In this document: positions 13,187 through 22,545 of the stretch, piece by piece | How the letters are laid out: every line of letters starts with the position of its first letter | How positions within the stretch are numbered: position 1 is the first letter of the stretch | Assembly (NCBI GenBank): GCA_002894305.1 | Contig: PGEI01000012.1 | Span: forward strand, 1 to 49,145 | DNA from: Comamonadaceae bacterium CD01 | GTDB taxonomy: Bacteria > Pseudomonadota > Gammaproteobacteria > Burkholderiales > Burkholderiaceae_C | DNA length: 49,145 nucleotides | Direction of reading: 5' to 3' | Position numbers and translations under genes: made by a program | Notes under the pieces: generated by a model | The model's input: only the letters and a program-made list of their open reading frames with translations | What the model was told of the DNA's origin: nothing | Databases searched by the model: none

Positions 13187-14191
13187 CTACCCCAGCATGG
13201 CCTTGAGCCGGTGCCAGTCGGCCGGCTGCAGCGATGCCAGGCAGTCGTGCGCCAGCGTCAGCAGCAAATCTGTGCTGATCTGATTCGCCACGTCGAAGTC
13301 CATCTGTTTTTGCTGGACATCACTGGGCGGCACGTTCAACCGCAGATAGCGGTGCGTGCCCAGGCGCGCGGCGCATTCCTGCACGGCCAGCATTTCCTGG
13401 GCGTTGGTCACCAGCTCGATCACCGGGCCGGCCCACAGAACGCCGCGGCCGGGTACGGCCGACGGGTCGCGGCCGTGCAGCGGGTTGGCCGTGCCAATAC
13501 TGAGCATGCGCACCTCGGCGCCGGGGTACATCTGCTGGGCGCATTGCAGCGCATGCAAATCAGGCGCATTGGCCGCCAGGCCGCCATCGACGAAGCGGTG
13601 GTGCTCGAAGGCGTGCACCGGGAAATGCGCCGGCGCCGCCGACGTGGCCAGCATGGCATCCATCAGCGTCAGGCCCAGCGCGTCGCGCAGGGTGCGCGTG
13701 GGCGCGCTGCCCAGCAGCTGCAGTTTGGACGTCGTCCAGTTGACGGTGGTGAGCAGCAATGCAGGCGCGTGCTCGCCCAGCAGTTGCCGCTCCGCATCGG
13801 GCAGCAGCTCGGTGATGGCGGCGCGCAGGCGCCGCGGGTCGTAGGGTGCGCGCCCGAGCAGCTTGCGCAGGCCGCGCAGGCGCATGGGCGGAAAGATATG
13901 GCTGCCGCTGCGCTGCAGCAGCACCTGCAGCGCAGCACCCGTGGCACCGCAGCTGAGGGCGGTGGCCAAGATGCCGCCGATGGAGGTGCCAGCGATCAGG
14001 TCGAAATGCTGGCCAAAGGGGACGGGGCGGGCCGGATCGGGGCTGAGTCTGGCCTCCAGCGCCTTGATGACGGCAGCAGTGAACAGGCCTCGGTAGCCAC
14101 CGCCCGACAGACTCAGAACCCGCACGGGACCGAGCCTCGCGCGCGGCAGACCGGCGGGCAGCGCAAAGGGGTCGTCCCGCGTTGCGCTCAC
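13187..14191 (-). CDS. Patatin-like phospholipase, last gene of a three-gene toxin-antitoxin-like operon
   Basis: A 334-aa patatin-domain protein predicted to hydrolyse phospholipid acyl esters. The oxyanion-hole loop LSLSGGGYRGLF (about residues 26-37), the nucleophile elbow GTSIGG with Ser70, and the catalytic Asp motif FVDGGLAANAP with Asp202 form a complete Ser-Asp dyad, so it should be active. The organisation resembles cytosolic patatin effectors such as CapV of CBASS (no signal peptide), but no cyclase gene is nearby. It starts at a GTG whose GTGA overlaps the stop of the PIN-like gene, so translation is coupled to the upstream pair. A membrane-damaging effector held in check by the upstream proteins is my inference. 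Confidence 0.9.
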   Translation of the reverse strand: MSATRDDPFALPAGLPRARLGPVRVLSLSGGGYRGLFTAAVIKALEARLSPDPARPVPFGQHFDLIAGTSIGGILATALSCGATGAALQVLLQRSGSHIFPPMRLRGLRKLLGRAPYDPRRLRAAITELLPDAERQLLGEHAPALLLTTVNWTTSKLQLLGSAPTRTLRDALGLTLMDAMLATSAAPAHFPVHAFEHHRFVDGGLAANAPDLHALQCAQQMYPGAEVRMLSIGTANPLHGRDPSAVPGRGVLWAGPVIELVTNAQEMLAVQECAARLGTHRYLRLNVPPSDVQQKQMDFDVANQISTDLLLTLAHDCLASLQPADWHRLKAMLG

Positions 14192-14646
14192 AGTGCCTGC
14201 ACCCGGACGTTGGTGCCGGTCTTGAGCTGCTCCATGTAGAGGTCGGCGTACTCGGCATAGACCAAATCCATGACAGCGGCGGTGGTGATCAGCAGGCGCA
14301 CGTCCTGGGCCAGCGGCACGCTGCCCCGAGGTGTCTTGAAATCCAGCGGCGCATGGGTGCGGTACTCGTGAAAGCGCTCGAGCACGGTTTCATTGAGGTC
14401 GACCAGGGTGGCGCCGCCAGCCTCCATGCGCGAGACGGTGGCAGCCAGCGCCTGGTGCCAGTCCTGGCGCTGCACCTCGGAGGCGGCGCCGCTGTTGATG
14501 ACCGAGCGGGCGATGGCAATGGCCAGGCGGCTGAGTACGCATTCGCCGTCCTGCACGCCGCCCGCCCACTGCACGGCGCGGGCCTCTTTGCCGCACAGGC
14601 CCAGCAGCAGCTGCGGGCCCAGCAGATAGCGGTTGGGGCGCGCCAT
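14188..14646 (-). CDS. Degenerate PIN-like domain protein (toxin-position gene)
   Basis: A 152-aa protein with no confident family name. Its layout is VapC-like: N-terminal strand NRYLLGPQLLLGL where PIN toxins have YLLDTN, a helix at the position of the conserved Glu (CVLSRLAIAIARSVI), a strand-helix TLVDLNETVLERF, then LAQDVRLLITTAAV where PIN proteins have the DALIAATA helix, and a terminal NVRVQAL strand. If the alignment is right, the first Asp is Gly10 and the first Glu is lost, while Asp115 remains, so nuclease activity is doubtful. It begins 1 bp after the stop of the Phd-like gene and overlaps the patatin start. It could serve as an adaptor or inhibitor for patatin. An unrelated fold is possible. 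Confidence 0.55.
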   Translation of the reverse strand: MARPNRYLLGPQLLLGLCGKEARAVQWAGGVQDGECVLSRLAIAIARSVINSGAASEVQRQDWHQALAATVSRMEAGGATLVDLNETVLERFHEYRTHAPLDFKTPRGSVPLAQDVRLLITTAAVMDLVYAEYADLYMEQLKTGTNVRVQAL

Positions 14647-14647
14647 G

Positions 14648-15070
14648 TCAGGCCTGCGACTGGACTTGCAGCTGGGCCTGCAACGCGGCCTGCGACTCGT
14701 CCTGGGCCGTGGGCAGGGTGAACGCGTCGTACTGCGCGCCGGGCAGCAGGGCAGCGCCAGTGTCGAGTGCGCTCGATGGCGCCTGCACCGATGCCAGCGT
14801 GTCTGCCAAGGTGCGGCGCTGGCTGCTCGATCGCTCCATGGCGATGACCTGCGCCTCGCTCAGCACCAAATAACGCTCGCCGCCACGCGAGATTTGCTGC
14901 AGCGCACCGGCGCGGGCGTCGCGCAGCAGCCCGCTGTAGTCGGACTTGAACTTGGAGATGGGCATGGGCGTGTCGCTGGCGGCCACGCCCAGCTTGCGCG
15001 CCAGGCTCTCCACCGCTTCGGTGAACACGTCGGCGCGAGCGCTCTCTGGAGATTTGAAGGTGGCGGACAT
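14648..15070 (-). CDS. Phd/YefM-like antitoxin-type DNA-binding protein with extended tails
   Basis: A 140-aa protein whose centre (about residues 36-82: MPISKFKSDYSGLLRDARAG, then QISRGGERYLVLSEAQVIAM) matches the Phd/YefM DNA-binding and dimerisation fold. It has an extra N-terminal segment of about 35 residues and a Gln/Ala-rich C-terminal tail of about 55 residues that could be the disordered partner-binding region of an antitoxin. The ATG at 15070 has a GGAG about 9 nt upstream; a TTG five codons earlier is less likely. It is the first gene of the operon and a palindrome in its promoter suggests autorepression. Confidence 0.7.
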   Translation of the reverse strand: MSATFKSPESARADVFTEAVESLARKLGVAASDTPMPISKFKSDYSGLLRDARAGALQQISRGGERYLVLSEAQVIAMERSSSQRRTLADTLASVQAPSSALDTGAALLPGAQYDAFTLPTAQDESQAALQAQLQVQSQA

Positions 15071-15087
15071 GGGGAATAGCTCCAATT

Positions 15088-15103
15088 CTGGTCAACCTGG
15101 TCA
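15088..15103. repeat. Direct repeat CTGGTCA x2 in the 5' leader of the Phd-like operon
   Basis: CTGGTCA occurs at 15088-15094 and 15097-15103 (9-bp period). With the GGTCA half-sites at 15123-15135 this gives four GGTCA-type elements within 50 bp upstream of the Phd-like start, consistent with cooperative operator binding by an antitoxin-type repressor. Confidence 0.5.
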
Positions 15104-15114
15104 GACAGATAATC

Positions 15115-15144
15115 AATGTTCAGGTCAAGCTGACCATATGTCAA
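15115..15144 (-). promoter_or_regulatory. Candidate promoter with palindromic operator for the Phd-like/PIN-like/patatin operon
   Basis: Reading the minus strand, TTGACA (15144-15139) and AACATT (15120-15115) are separated by 18 bp, a fair sigma-70 promoter. The spacer holds the perfect inverted repeat GGTCA-GCT-TGACC (15123-15135). An operator between -35 and -10 is the usual place for toxin-antitoxin autoregulation. Promoter and operator are predictions. Confidence 0.5.
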
Positions 15145-15188
15145 GAGGTCTCGGGCGATGGTGCCCTGGCAGGAGCTAAGCCAAAGCA

Positions 15189-15212
15189 AAGGGCCGCTCG
15201 AAAGCGGCCCTT
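15189..15212 (-). terminator. Hairpin downstream of the NO reductase gene
   Basis: Ten-base arms AAGGGCCGCT and AGCGGCCCTT with a CGAA loop lie about 55 bp past the qNOR stop. On the minus strand the stem is followed by TTTGCTTTGG, a weak T-rich tail. It also insulates the patatin operon promoter from qNOR transcription. Confidence 0.6.
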
Positions 15213-15223
15213 GGTTTGTCTGG

Positions 15224-15250
15224 CACCGCCGTGCCGGCGGCACGGCGGTG
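15224..15250. repeat. Perfect 12-bp inverted repeat just after the qNOR stop
   Basis: CACCGCCGTGCC (15224-15235) pairs perfectly with GGCACGGCGGTG (15239-15250) around a 3-nt loop. It precedes the main terminator hairpin on the minus strand and may stabilise the mRNA 3' end or act as a first terminator stem; it lacks a T tract. Confidence 0.5.
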
Positions 15251-15265
15251 GTGCGGGTGCGGCAA

Positions 15266-17566
15266 TCAGCCGTTGGCCAGGGCCTTGCCGCCGGTGAGCG
15301 CCGGCGCGCGCGAACCGAACACGCCGGTGACGACCTGCCAGGCCATGGCCAGGCAGCCGATGATGAAGACCACGTCGCCAAAGGTGCGCACCCAGCGCAG
15401 CGTGACCATGAAGGGCTGCTGCATGAAGGCTTCGCTGCGGGCGTACCACAGGCCTTCGGTGACGCTGGCGTGGAACTGGAACAGGCCGATGGGCAGCAGG
15501 CTGGTGGCGATCATCAGCACCAGGCCGGCGTTGGTCCACCAGAAGCCGGTCTTCATCAGGCGCTCGTTGAACTGCAGCTCCGGGCGGATGTAGCGCAGCA
15601 CCAGCAGCGTGAAGCCCAGCGCCAGGAAGCCGTAGACGCCGAACAGCGCGGCGTGGGCGTGCACCGGCGTGGTGTTCAGGCCCTGGATGAAGAACAGCGC
15701 GATGGGGGTGTTGATCATGAAGCCGAAGACGCCCGCGCCCAGCATGTTCCAGAAGGCGACGGCGACGAAGCACATCAGCGGCCAGCGCAGCTTCTTCATC
15801 CACTCGGTCTTGTGCTGCAGGCTCCAGTGCTCCCAGGCCTCGTGGCCCAGCACCACCAGCGGCACCACTTCCAGCGCGCTGAACGAGGCGCCCACTGCCA
15901 TCACCGGTGTGGTGGTGCCCGAGAAGTACAGGTGGTGGAAGGTGCCGGGAACGCCGGCCAGCATGAACAGCGAGGCCGACGCCAGGCTGGCGGCCGTGGC
16001 CATGCGGTAGGACACCAGGCCCATGGTCGAGAAGATGAAGGCCAGCGCCGTGGTGGCAAAGACTTCGAAGAAGCCCTCGACCCACAGGTGCACCACCCAC
16101 CAGCGCCAGTACTCCATCACCGAGATGTGGGTGCGCTCGCCGTAGAACATGCCCGTGCCGTAGAACAGGCCGATGGCGACGACCGAGAAGGTGAGCAGCG
16201 CCAGCAGGTTCTTGTCCTGGCCGCTGGGCTTGAGCAGCACGGGGAAGATGGCGCGCGCCATCAGCACCAGCCAGAAGGCGATGCCGGCGAACTTGCCGAA
16301 CTGCCACACGCGGCCCATGTCGATGAACTCATAGCCCTGGTGGCCCCACATGAAGTTGAGCTCGGGCGGCATGATTTGCGCAATCGCCAGGAAGGTGCCG
16401 ACGAAGGTACCGCCGACCACGACGATCAGCGCCCAGAACAGGATGTCCACGCCCAGCTTCTGGAACTTGGGATCTTTGCCGCCGTTGATGATGGGCGCCA
16501 GGAACAGGCCCGCAGCCAGAAAGCCCGTGGCGATCCAGAACAGCGCCGCCTGCAGGTGCCAGGTGCGCACCAGCGAGTACGGGAACCACTTGGAGATGTT
16601 GATGCCGTAGAACTGCTGGCCCTCCACCGTGTAGTGGGCAGTCACGCCGCCCAGCAGCACCTGCACCATCAGCAGGGCGACGACGATGAACAGGTATTTG
16701 CCCAGGCTGCGCTGCGACGGCGTGAGCGCGATGCGCGAAAGCGGGTCGTGCGCCGGAGGCGTCGGGTGCTCCTCGTCGTGCTTGCGCAGAAACGCCCAGC
16801 CCCAGACCAGGAAGCCCACGCCCGCAATCATGATGACGATGCTCATCACCGACCAGACCATGTTCTCGCCCGTCGGCGTGTTGCCGATCAAAGGCTCGTG
16901 CGGCCAGTTGTTGGTGTAGGTGGCGCCGGTGCCCCCGCCCACGTCGGCGGGACGCTCGGTAGAGGCCATCCACGCGGTCCAGAAGAAGAAGCCCGCCATC
17001 TGCGCACGGCGCTCGCTGCTGGGCAGCGTGTCTTCCTTCATCGCGAAATGCTCGCGCGACTGCTGCAGCGACGGGTCGTCGCTGAACAGCTTGTCGTAGT
17101 ACGACGCCACCTCGGCGATCGCCCGTGCGCGCAGCGGCGTCAGCACGACCTGGTCAGCGGCCTTGTCGTAGGTGTTGGTGCGGTATTCCTTCTTCAGGCG
17201 CGCCTGCAGCACGGCCTGCTGGTCGGCGTCCAGGTCGGCAAAGGGCTTGCCAAATTCCTGTTGCGCTGCCACGCCGAGCCAGGCGGTCAGTTCGCGGCGC
17301 AGCCAGTCGGCCGTCCAGTCCGGTGCCTGGTAGGCGCCGTGGCCCAGGATGGAGCCGACCTGCATGCCGCCGATCGACTGCCAGGCAGTCTGGCCGTCCA
17401 GAATGCTGTCCTTGGTGAACAGCGGCTCGTCCTGCCCCTGCACCAGCACCTGCGCCGGAATGGGCGGCGCGGTGCGATAAACCTCGACGCCGTAATAGCC
17501 CAACAGGCTGAACGTCGCGATCAACACGCCGATCAGCGTGTACCAATACTTGGCATATTTCCCCAT
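15266..17566 (-). CDS. norB: Quinol-dependent nitric oxide reductase (qNOR)
   Basis: Single-subunit NO reductase (qNorB/NorZ) reducing 2 NO to N2O with electrons from quinol at the inner membrane. The 766-aa protein has the qNOR-specific N-terminal extension (TM helix, then GQTAWQSIGGMQVGSILGHG in a periplasmic cytochrome-c-like domain without CXXCH) followed by 12 or so TM helices of the heme-copper type; candidate heme and FeB ligands lie in LVRTWHLQAALFW, YWRWWVVHLWVEGFFEVF and TFHHLYFSGTTTPVMA. The ATG at 17566 has a GAAGGAGG Shine-Dalgarno 6 nt upstream, which decides it over a start 18 codons earlier. It is divergent from norR and preceded by a sigma-54 promoter, so it is probably induced by NO. 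Confidence 0.95.
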   Translation of the reverse strand: MGKYAKYWYTLIGVLIATFSLLGYYGVEVYRTAPPIPAQVLVQGQDEPLFTKDSILDGQTAWQSIGGMQVGSILGHGAYQAPDWTADWLRRELTAWLGVAAQQEFGKPFADLDADQQAVLQARLKKEYRTNTYDKAADQVVLTPLRARAIAEVASYYDKLFSDDPSLQQSREHFAMKEDTLPSSERRAQMAGFFFWTAWMASTERPADVGGGTGATYTNNWPHEPLIGNTPTGENMVWSVMSIVIMIAGVGFLVWGWAFLRKHDEEHPTPPAHDPLSRIALTPSQRSLGKYLFIVVALLMVQVLLGGVTAHYTVEGQQFYGINISKWFPYSLVRTWHLQAALFWIATGFLAAGLFLAPIINGGKDPKFQKLGVDILFWALIVVVGGTFVGTFLAIAQIMPPELNFMWGHQGYEFIDMGRVWQFGKFAGIAFWLVLMARAIFPVLLKPSGQDKNLLALLTFSVVAIGLFYGTGMFYGERTHISVMEYWRWWVVHLWVEGFFEVFATTALAFIFSTMGLVSYRMATAASLASASLFMLAGVPGTFHHLYFSGTTTPVMAVGASFSALEVVPLVVLGHEAWEHWSLQHKTEWMKKLRWPLMCFVAVAFWNMLGAGVFGFMINTPIALFFIQGLNTTPVHAHAALFGVYGFLALGFTLLVLRYIRPELQFNERLMKTGFWWTNAGLVLMIATSLLPIGLFQFHASVTEGLWYARSEAFMQQPFMVTLRWVRTFGDVVFIIGCLAMAWQVVTGVFGSRAPALTGGKALANG

Positions 17567-17684
17567 GCAGGGCCTCCTTCGGATGAAACGTCTGAACCCG
17601 CCATGCAGCGCACCTCGCATGCGGACGGGGCCTGAAACGCCCTCCCCGCATGCGAACCGTCATCGACGGCGTTGGCTCCAAAGA

Positions 17685-17700
17685 GGCAAATTCCATGCCA
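17685..17700 (-). promoter_or_regulatory. Sigma-54 (-24/-12) promoter of the NO reductase gene
   Basis: On the minus strand the sequence reads TGGCATGGAATTTGCC, matching the RpoN consensus (TGGCAY, five bases, TTGC) with correct spacing. It lies about 118 bp upstream of the qNOR ATG and 40 to 100 bp from three NorR boxes, as expected for an enhancer-dependent promoter. Confidence 0.85.
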
Positions 17701-17716
17701 CTTTAAGCACGCCCAT

Positions 17717-17743
17717 GAATCAAGGGTTTATCCCTGTATAGGT
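17717..17743. repeat. GAATCAAGGGT element, copy A (related to 46867)
   Basis: The 11-mer GAATCAAGGGT followed by TTATCCCTGTATAGGT resembles the element at 46867-46892 (same 11-mer, then AAACCCTTATAAGGT). Here it sits between the sigma-54 promoter and the first NorR box. Function unknown. Confidence 0.4.
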
Positions 17744-17791
17744 CATAATCACCCAATATAAACAGGGTATAAATTACCTTTTCGGGTTGTT

Positions 17792-17797
<6 letters not shown>
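17741..17797. promoter_or_regulatory. Three NorR binding boxes (GGT-N7-ACC)
   Basis: Three exact GGT-N7-ACC sites occur at 17741-17753, 17766-17778 and 17785-17797, each with an AT-rich centre. This is the enhancer arrangement known for NorR in Cupriavidus/Ralstonia. The third box covers the norR start codon (17792), suggesting that NorR also limits its own expression. Confidence 0.88.
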
Positions 17798-19420
<1,623 letters not shown>

Positions 19421-19834
19421 TCAAGCGCCGGACTCGATGGCCGGATAGAAGTCACGGTCTTCCTGGCGCATGCGCTCATAGACGCGGCGCAGCACGTCGT
19501 TGGCCGCCGCGCGAAAGCCCGCCTCGTCGCCACGCACGCGCGCCGGCGTGTTCCAGGCATGGGCAAAGGCGTCGAAGGCGGCGGCAATCGGCCCCATCTC
19601 CTGCTGGAAGCGCAGCCCCAGTTGCGCCAGCGCGGCGTTGCCGCTGCGCTGCAGCGACGGGTACAGCGCCTGATCCTCGGCCGCCAGGTGCAGCTTGACG
19701 ACCGCGCTGAGCGCGACCACCCCCTGCGCAATCGCCGCGGCGTTGTCCTCTACGCCGGTGCGCGTCAGCGCACGCAACCGGTCGATACGCTGGAGGATGT
19801 CCACATGGGTGTGCTTGTACTTGTCAATGTTCAT
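19421..19834 (-). CDS. Hemerythrin-like four-helix protein
   Basis: A 137-aa protein with hemerythrin spacing: YKHTHVDILQ in helix 1, KLHLAAEDQALYPSL (HxxxE) in helix 2 and MRQEDRDFYPAI at the end. The canonical HxxxH of helix 3 is replaced (QQEMGPI) and the last His is Arg (ERMRQED), so the diiron site is divergent or uses carboxylates. The long frame to 20020 is not protein-like; the ATG at 19834 starts MNIDKYKH. Position beside norR suggests a role with NO or oxygen, like YtfE/DnrN-type proteins, by inference. Confidence 0.75.
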   Translation of the reverse strand: MNIDKYKHTHVDILQRIDRLRALTRTGVEDNAAAIAQGVVALSAVVKLHLAAEDQALYPSLQRSGNAALAQLGLRFQQEMGPIAAAFDAFAHAWNTPARVRGDEAGFRAAANDVLRRVYERMRQEDRDFYPAIESGA

Positions 19835-19866
19835 ACGCTGGGAACCACGTCTTCCGGTCGTCCGTG

Positions 19867-19887
19867 AGAATGAAAAGCGCTCATTCT
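19867..19887. promoter_or_regulatory. Inverted repeat upstream of the hemerythrin-like gene
   Basis: AGAATGA (19867-19873) and TCATTCT (19881-19887) form a perfect 7-7-7 inverted repeat 33 bp upstream of the hemerythrin-like start, a likely operator. It does not match the GGT-N7-ACC NorR box, so a different regulator would be involved. Confidence 0.35.
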
Positions 19888-20046
19888 GCAGGCATTGACA
19901 TTTTTTTACATACTCGCGGCAATACCCCTGACGGCAACAGCGCCGTCGCCGGCCCCGGTCAAGGCCATCAACGCCGCGCGCATGGCACGGCCAGGCGCAA
20001 GTCGCTACACTGGCGCGCAAACGACAGCAACCCGAGGAGACAGACC

Positions 20047-20199
20047 ATGGACAAGAGCGAGGCCATTGCGCGCCACCCCGCCGACATCGGCAACGACGAC
20101 ATCACCGACGGCATCATGGGCCAGATCCCTATCGTCATTCCGGTGGTCGGCGCACTGGTGATCTTCCTGCTGGCCCTGATCGCCATCGTCGTCGGCTGA
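20047..20199 (+). CDS. Small single-span membrane protein, 50 aa
   Basis: A short gene with a good GAGGAGA Shine-Dalgarno 6-12 nt upstream of the ATG at 20047. The product has a charged N-terminus (MDKSEAIARHPADIGNDD), then one C-terminal transmembrane helix (about residues 28-49, PIVIPVVGALVIFLLALIA). It is followed by a terminator hairpin. No family recognised; expressed gene status is inferred from the ribosome binding site, codon use and terminator. Confidence 0.6.
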   Translation: MDKSEAIARHPADIGNDDITDGIMGQIPIVIPVVGALVIFLLALIAIVVG

Positions 20200-20240
20200 G
20201 TCACCGTCCGCACCCACCACGGCAACACCGCCTGCCATCC

Positions 20241-20264
20241 AACGGCCCCGCTTGCGGGGCCGTT
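20241..20264 (+). terminator. Intrinsic terminator after the small membrane protein
   Basis: Ten-base arms AACGGCCCCG and CGGGGCCGTT around a CTTG loop, 41 bp past the stop at 20199. The T tract is poor (GTCATT). Confidence 0.65.
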
Positions 20265-20292
20265 GTCATTGCGGCGCCAGCGTCCGCATCTT

Positions 20293-20325
20293 TATGCAAA
20301 CATATATTCATGCATTGTTTGCATA
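20293..20325. promoter_or_regulatory. Inverted repeat TATGCAAAC-N15-GTTTGCATA upstream of pckG
   Basis: Perfect 9-bp arms (20293-20301 and 20317-20325) in an AT-rich patch that also contains an internal TTCATGCAT. It lies about 20 bp upstream of the candidate -35 of pckG and is a likely operator for carbon-source control of gluconeogenesis. The regulator is not identified. Confidence 0.5.
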
Positions 20326-20343
20326 GTTTTGGCACCCGGCACA

Positions 20344-20372
20344 AAGACAAATCCAGGGGCTCTCTCTAAAAT
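20344..20372 (+). promoter_or_regulatory. Candidate pckG promoter
   Basis: AAGACA (20344-20349) and TAAAAT (20367-20372) with a 17-bp spacer, about 155 bp upstream of the start codon. The rest of the 328-bp gap (20200-20527) holds the terminator and inverted repeat listed separately; I see nothing else in it. Confidence 0.4.
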
Positions 20373-20527
20373 CAAACGCTTGGCCTCGTGCAGAGCAAGT
20401 CTGCACCCCGCTTGCAGCCGCTTTCTCAAAGGCCTGCGCTCCCCCCTGCATGCTGTGCCCCGCCCGCACGCGCCGGTGCGACGCCCGCCTTTGACAAAAC
20501 GGTTACCCAACTCCCGAAAGTCCTCCG

Positions 20528-22396
20528 ATGAACGCTCCCTACACGCAAGGCCTGAACCTCCAGGCGCCCGGCTACGTCAAGAACGCCAAACTGATCGCCT
20601 GGGTGGCCGACATGGCCGCGCTGTGCAAGCCCGCCCGCATCCACTGGTGCGACGGCTCGCAAGAGGAATACGACCAGCTGTGCCAGCAGTTGGTCGACGC
20701 CGGCACCTTCAAGCGCCTGAACCCAGCCAAACGCCCGAACAGCTACCTGGCCTGGTCCGACCCGTCGGACGTGGCGCGCGTCGAAGACCGCACCTTCATC
20801 TGCTCCGACAAGAAGGAAGACGCCGGCCCCACCAACAACTGGATGGCGCCGGCCGAGATGCGCGCCACCTTGCAGCCGCTGTTCGACGGCTGCATGGCCG
20901 GGCGCACCATGTATGTGGTGCCGTTCTCGATGGGCCCGCTGGGCAGCCCCATCGCCCATGTGGGCGTGGAGCTGTCGGACAGCGCCTATGTCGCCGTCAA
21001 CATGCGCCTGATGACGCGCATGGGCCGCGCCGTCTACGACGTGATCGGCGCCGAGGGCAAGTTCGTTCCCTGCATGCACACCGTGGGCGCGCCGCTGGCC
21101 GCCGGCGAAAAAGACACGACAAGCTGGCCTTGCAACGCCAAGACCAAGTACATCGTCCACTACCCTGAGACGCGCGAGATCTGGAGTTATGGCTCGGGCT
21201 ACGGCGGCAACGCGCTCTTGGGCAAGAAATGCCTGGCGCTGCGCATTGCCTCCAAGATGGGCCGCGACGAGGGTTGGCTGGCCGAACACATGCTGATCCT
21301 TGGCGTGACCAGCCCCGAGGGCAAGAAGTCGCACATCGCCGCCGCCTTCCCCAGCGCCTGCGGCAAGACCAACTTCTCGATGCTGGTGCCGCCCAAGGCC
21401 TTCGACGGCTGGAAAGTGACGACGATTGGCGACGACATCGCCTGGATCAAGCCCCAGTCCGACGGCAGCTTGCGCGCCATCAACCCCGAAGCGGGCTACT
21501 TCGGCGTGGCTCCCGGCACCAACATGCAGACCAACCCGAACTGCATGCTCAGCCTGAACAAGGACGTCATCTTCACCAACGTCGCACTGACCGACGACGG
21601 CGACGTGTGGTGGGAAGGCATGGAAAAAGACACCGGCGTGATGCCCGAGCACCTGATCGACTGGCAGGGCCGGGACTGGACGCCCGAGGACGGCAAGGCC
21701 GGGCGCAAGGCAGCGCATGCCAACGCCCGCTTCACCGTCGCCGCGACCAACAACCCGGCGCTCGACGCCGCCTGGGACGACCCGGCCGGCGTGAAGATCG
21801 ACGCCTTCATCTTCGGCGGACGCCGCTCGACCACGGTGCCGCTGGTGACCGAAGCGCGCAATTGGATCGAGGGCGTGTACATGGCCGCCACCATGGGCAG
21901 CGAGACCACGGCTGCCGCCTTTGGCGCGCAGGGCGTGGTGCGCCGCGACCCCTTCGCCATGCTGCCCTTCATCGGTTACAACATGAGCGATTACTTCCAG
22001 CACTGGCTGGATCTGGGCGGCAAGATTGCTGCACAGGGCGCGACGCTGCCGCGCATCTACTGCGTGAACTGGTTCCGCAAGGGCGCTGACGGCAAGTTCG
22101 TCTGGCCAGGCTACGGCGAAAACATGCGCGTGCTCAAGTGGATGCTCGACCGCATCGAGGGCCAGGCCACCGGCCAGGAAACCGCCTTCGGCATCGCACC
22201 CACCTACGGCGAGATCCACTGGCAGGGCCTGGACTTCAGCGCCGCGCAGTACGACAGCGTCACCAGCATCGAGCGCGCCGCCTGGCTCGACGAACTCAAG
22301 CTGCACGACGAGCACTTCACCAAGCTGGCCTACCACCTGCCACAGGAGCTGCTGCAGGTACGCGCCCAGCTGGAGCAGCGCCTGCCCGCGGCCTGA
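20528..22396 (+). CDS. pckG: Phosphoenolpyruvate carboxykinase (GTP)
   Basis: Converts oxaloacetate and GTP to PEP in gluconeogenesis. The 622-aa protein belongs to the GTP-dependent class: [12 protein letters not shown] carries the kinase-1a P-loop with the reactive Cys, followed by [21 protein letters not shown] and the [12 protein letters not shown] segment. Length matches bacterial GTP-type PEPCKs. It stands alone as a transcription unit with its own upstream inverted repeat and promoter. ATG at 20528 starts [14 protein letters not shown], a typical betaproteobacterial N-terminus. Confidence 0.97.
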   Translation: MNAPYTQGLNLQAPGYVKNAKLIAWVADMAALCKPARIHWCDGSQEEYDQLCQQLVDAGTFKRLNPAKRPNSYLAWSDPSDVARVEDRTFICSDKKEDAGPTNNWMAPAEMRATLQPLFDGCMAGRTMYVVPFSMGPLGSPIAHVGVELSDSAYVAVNMRLMTRMGRAVYDVIGAEGKFVPCMHTVGAPLAAGEKDTTSWPCNAKTKYIVHYPETREIWSYGSGYGGNALLGKKCLALRIASKMGRDEGWLAEHMLILGVTSPEGKKSHIAAAFPSACGKTNFSMLVPPKAFDGWKVTTIGDDIAWIKPQSDGSLRAINPEAGYFGVAPGTNMQTNPNCMLSLNKDVIFTNVALTDDGDVWWEGMEKDTGVMPEHLIDWQGRDWTPEDGKAGRKAAHANARFTVAATNNPALDAAWDDPAGVKIDAFIFGGRRSTTVPLVTEARNWIEGVYMAATMGSETTAAAFGAQGVVRRDPFAMLPFIGYNMSDYFQHWLDLGGKIAAQGATLPRIYCVNWFRKGADGKFVWPGYGENMRVLKWMLDRIEGQATGQETAFGIAPTYGEIHWQGLDFSAAQYDSVTSIERAAWLDELKLHDEHFTKLAYHLPQELLQVRAQLEQRLPAA

Positions 22397-22545
22397 AGCG
22401 CCTGGGCGGCGTACACGCACGACGGCCGGCGATATCCCGCGCCGCCGTGCGTGAATGCTGCGCTTGGCTGCACCCACGGCGCTACGATGCGCGCGGCCGG
22501 TGGCGCAACGTCGCGCCGCCGCAAGACACCGCATCCCCACCACCC

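Noticed and set aside
13187-14191. CBASS system
   Set aside because: The patatin resembles CapV, but no CD-NTase, Cap2/Cap3 or HORMA gene is present nearby.
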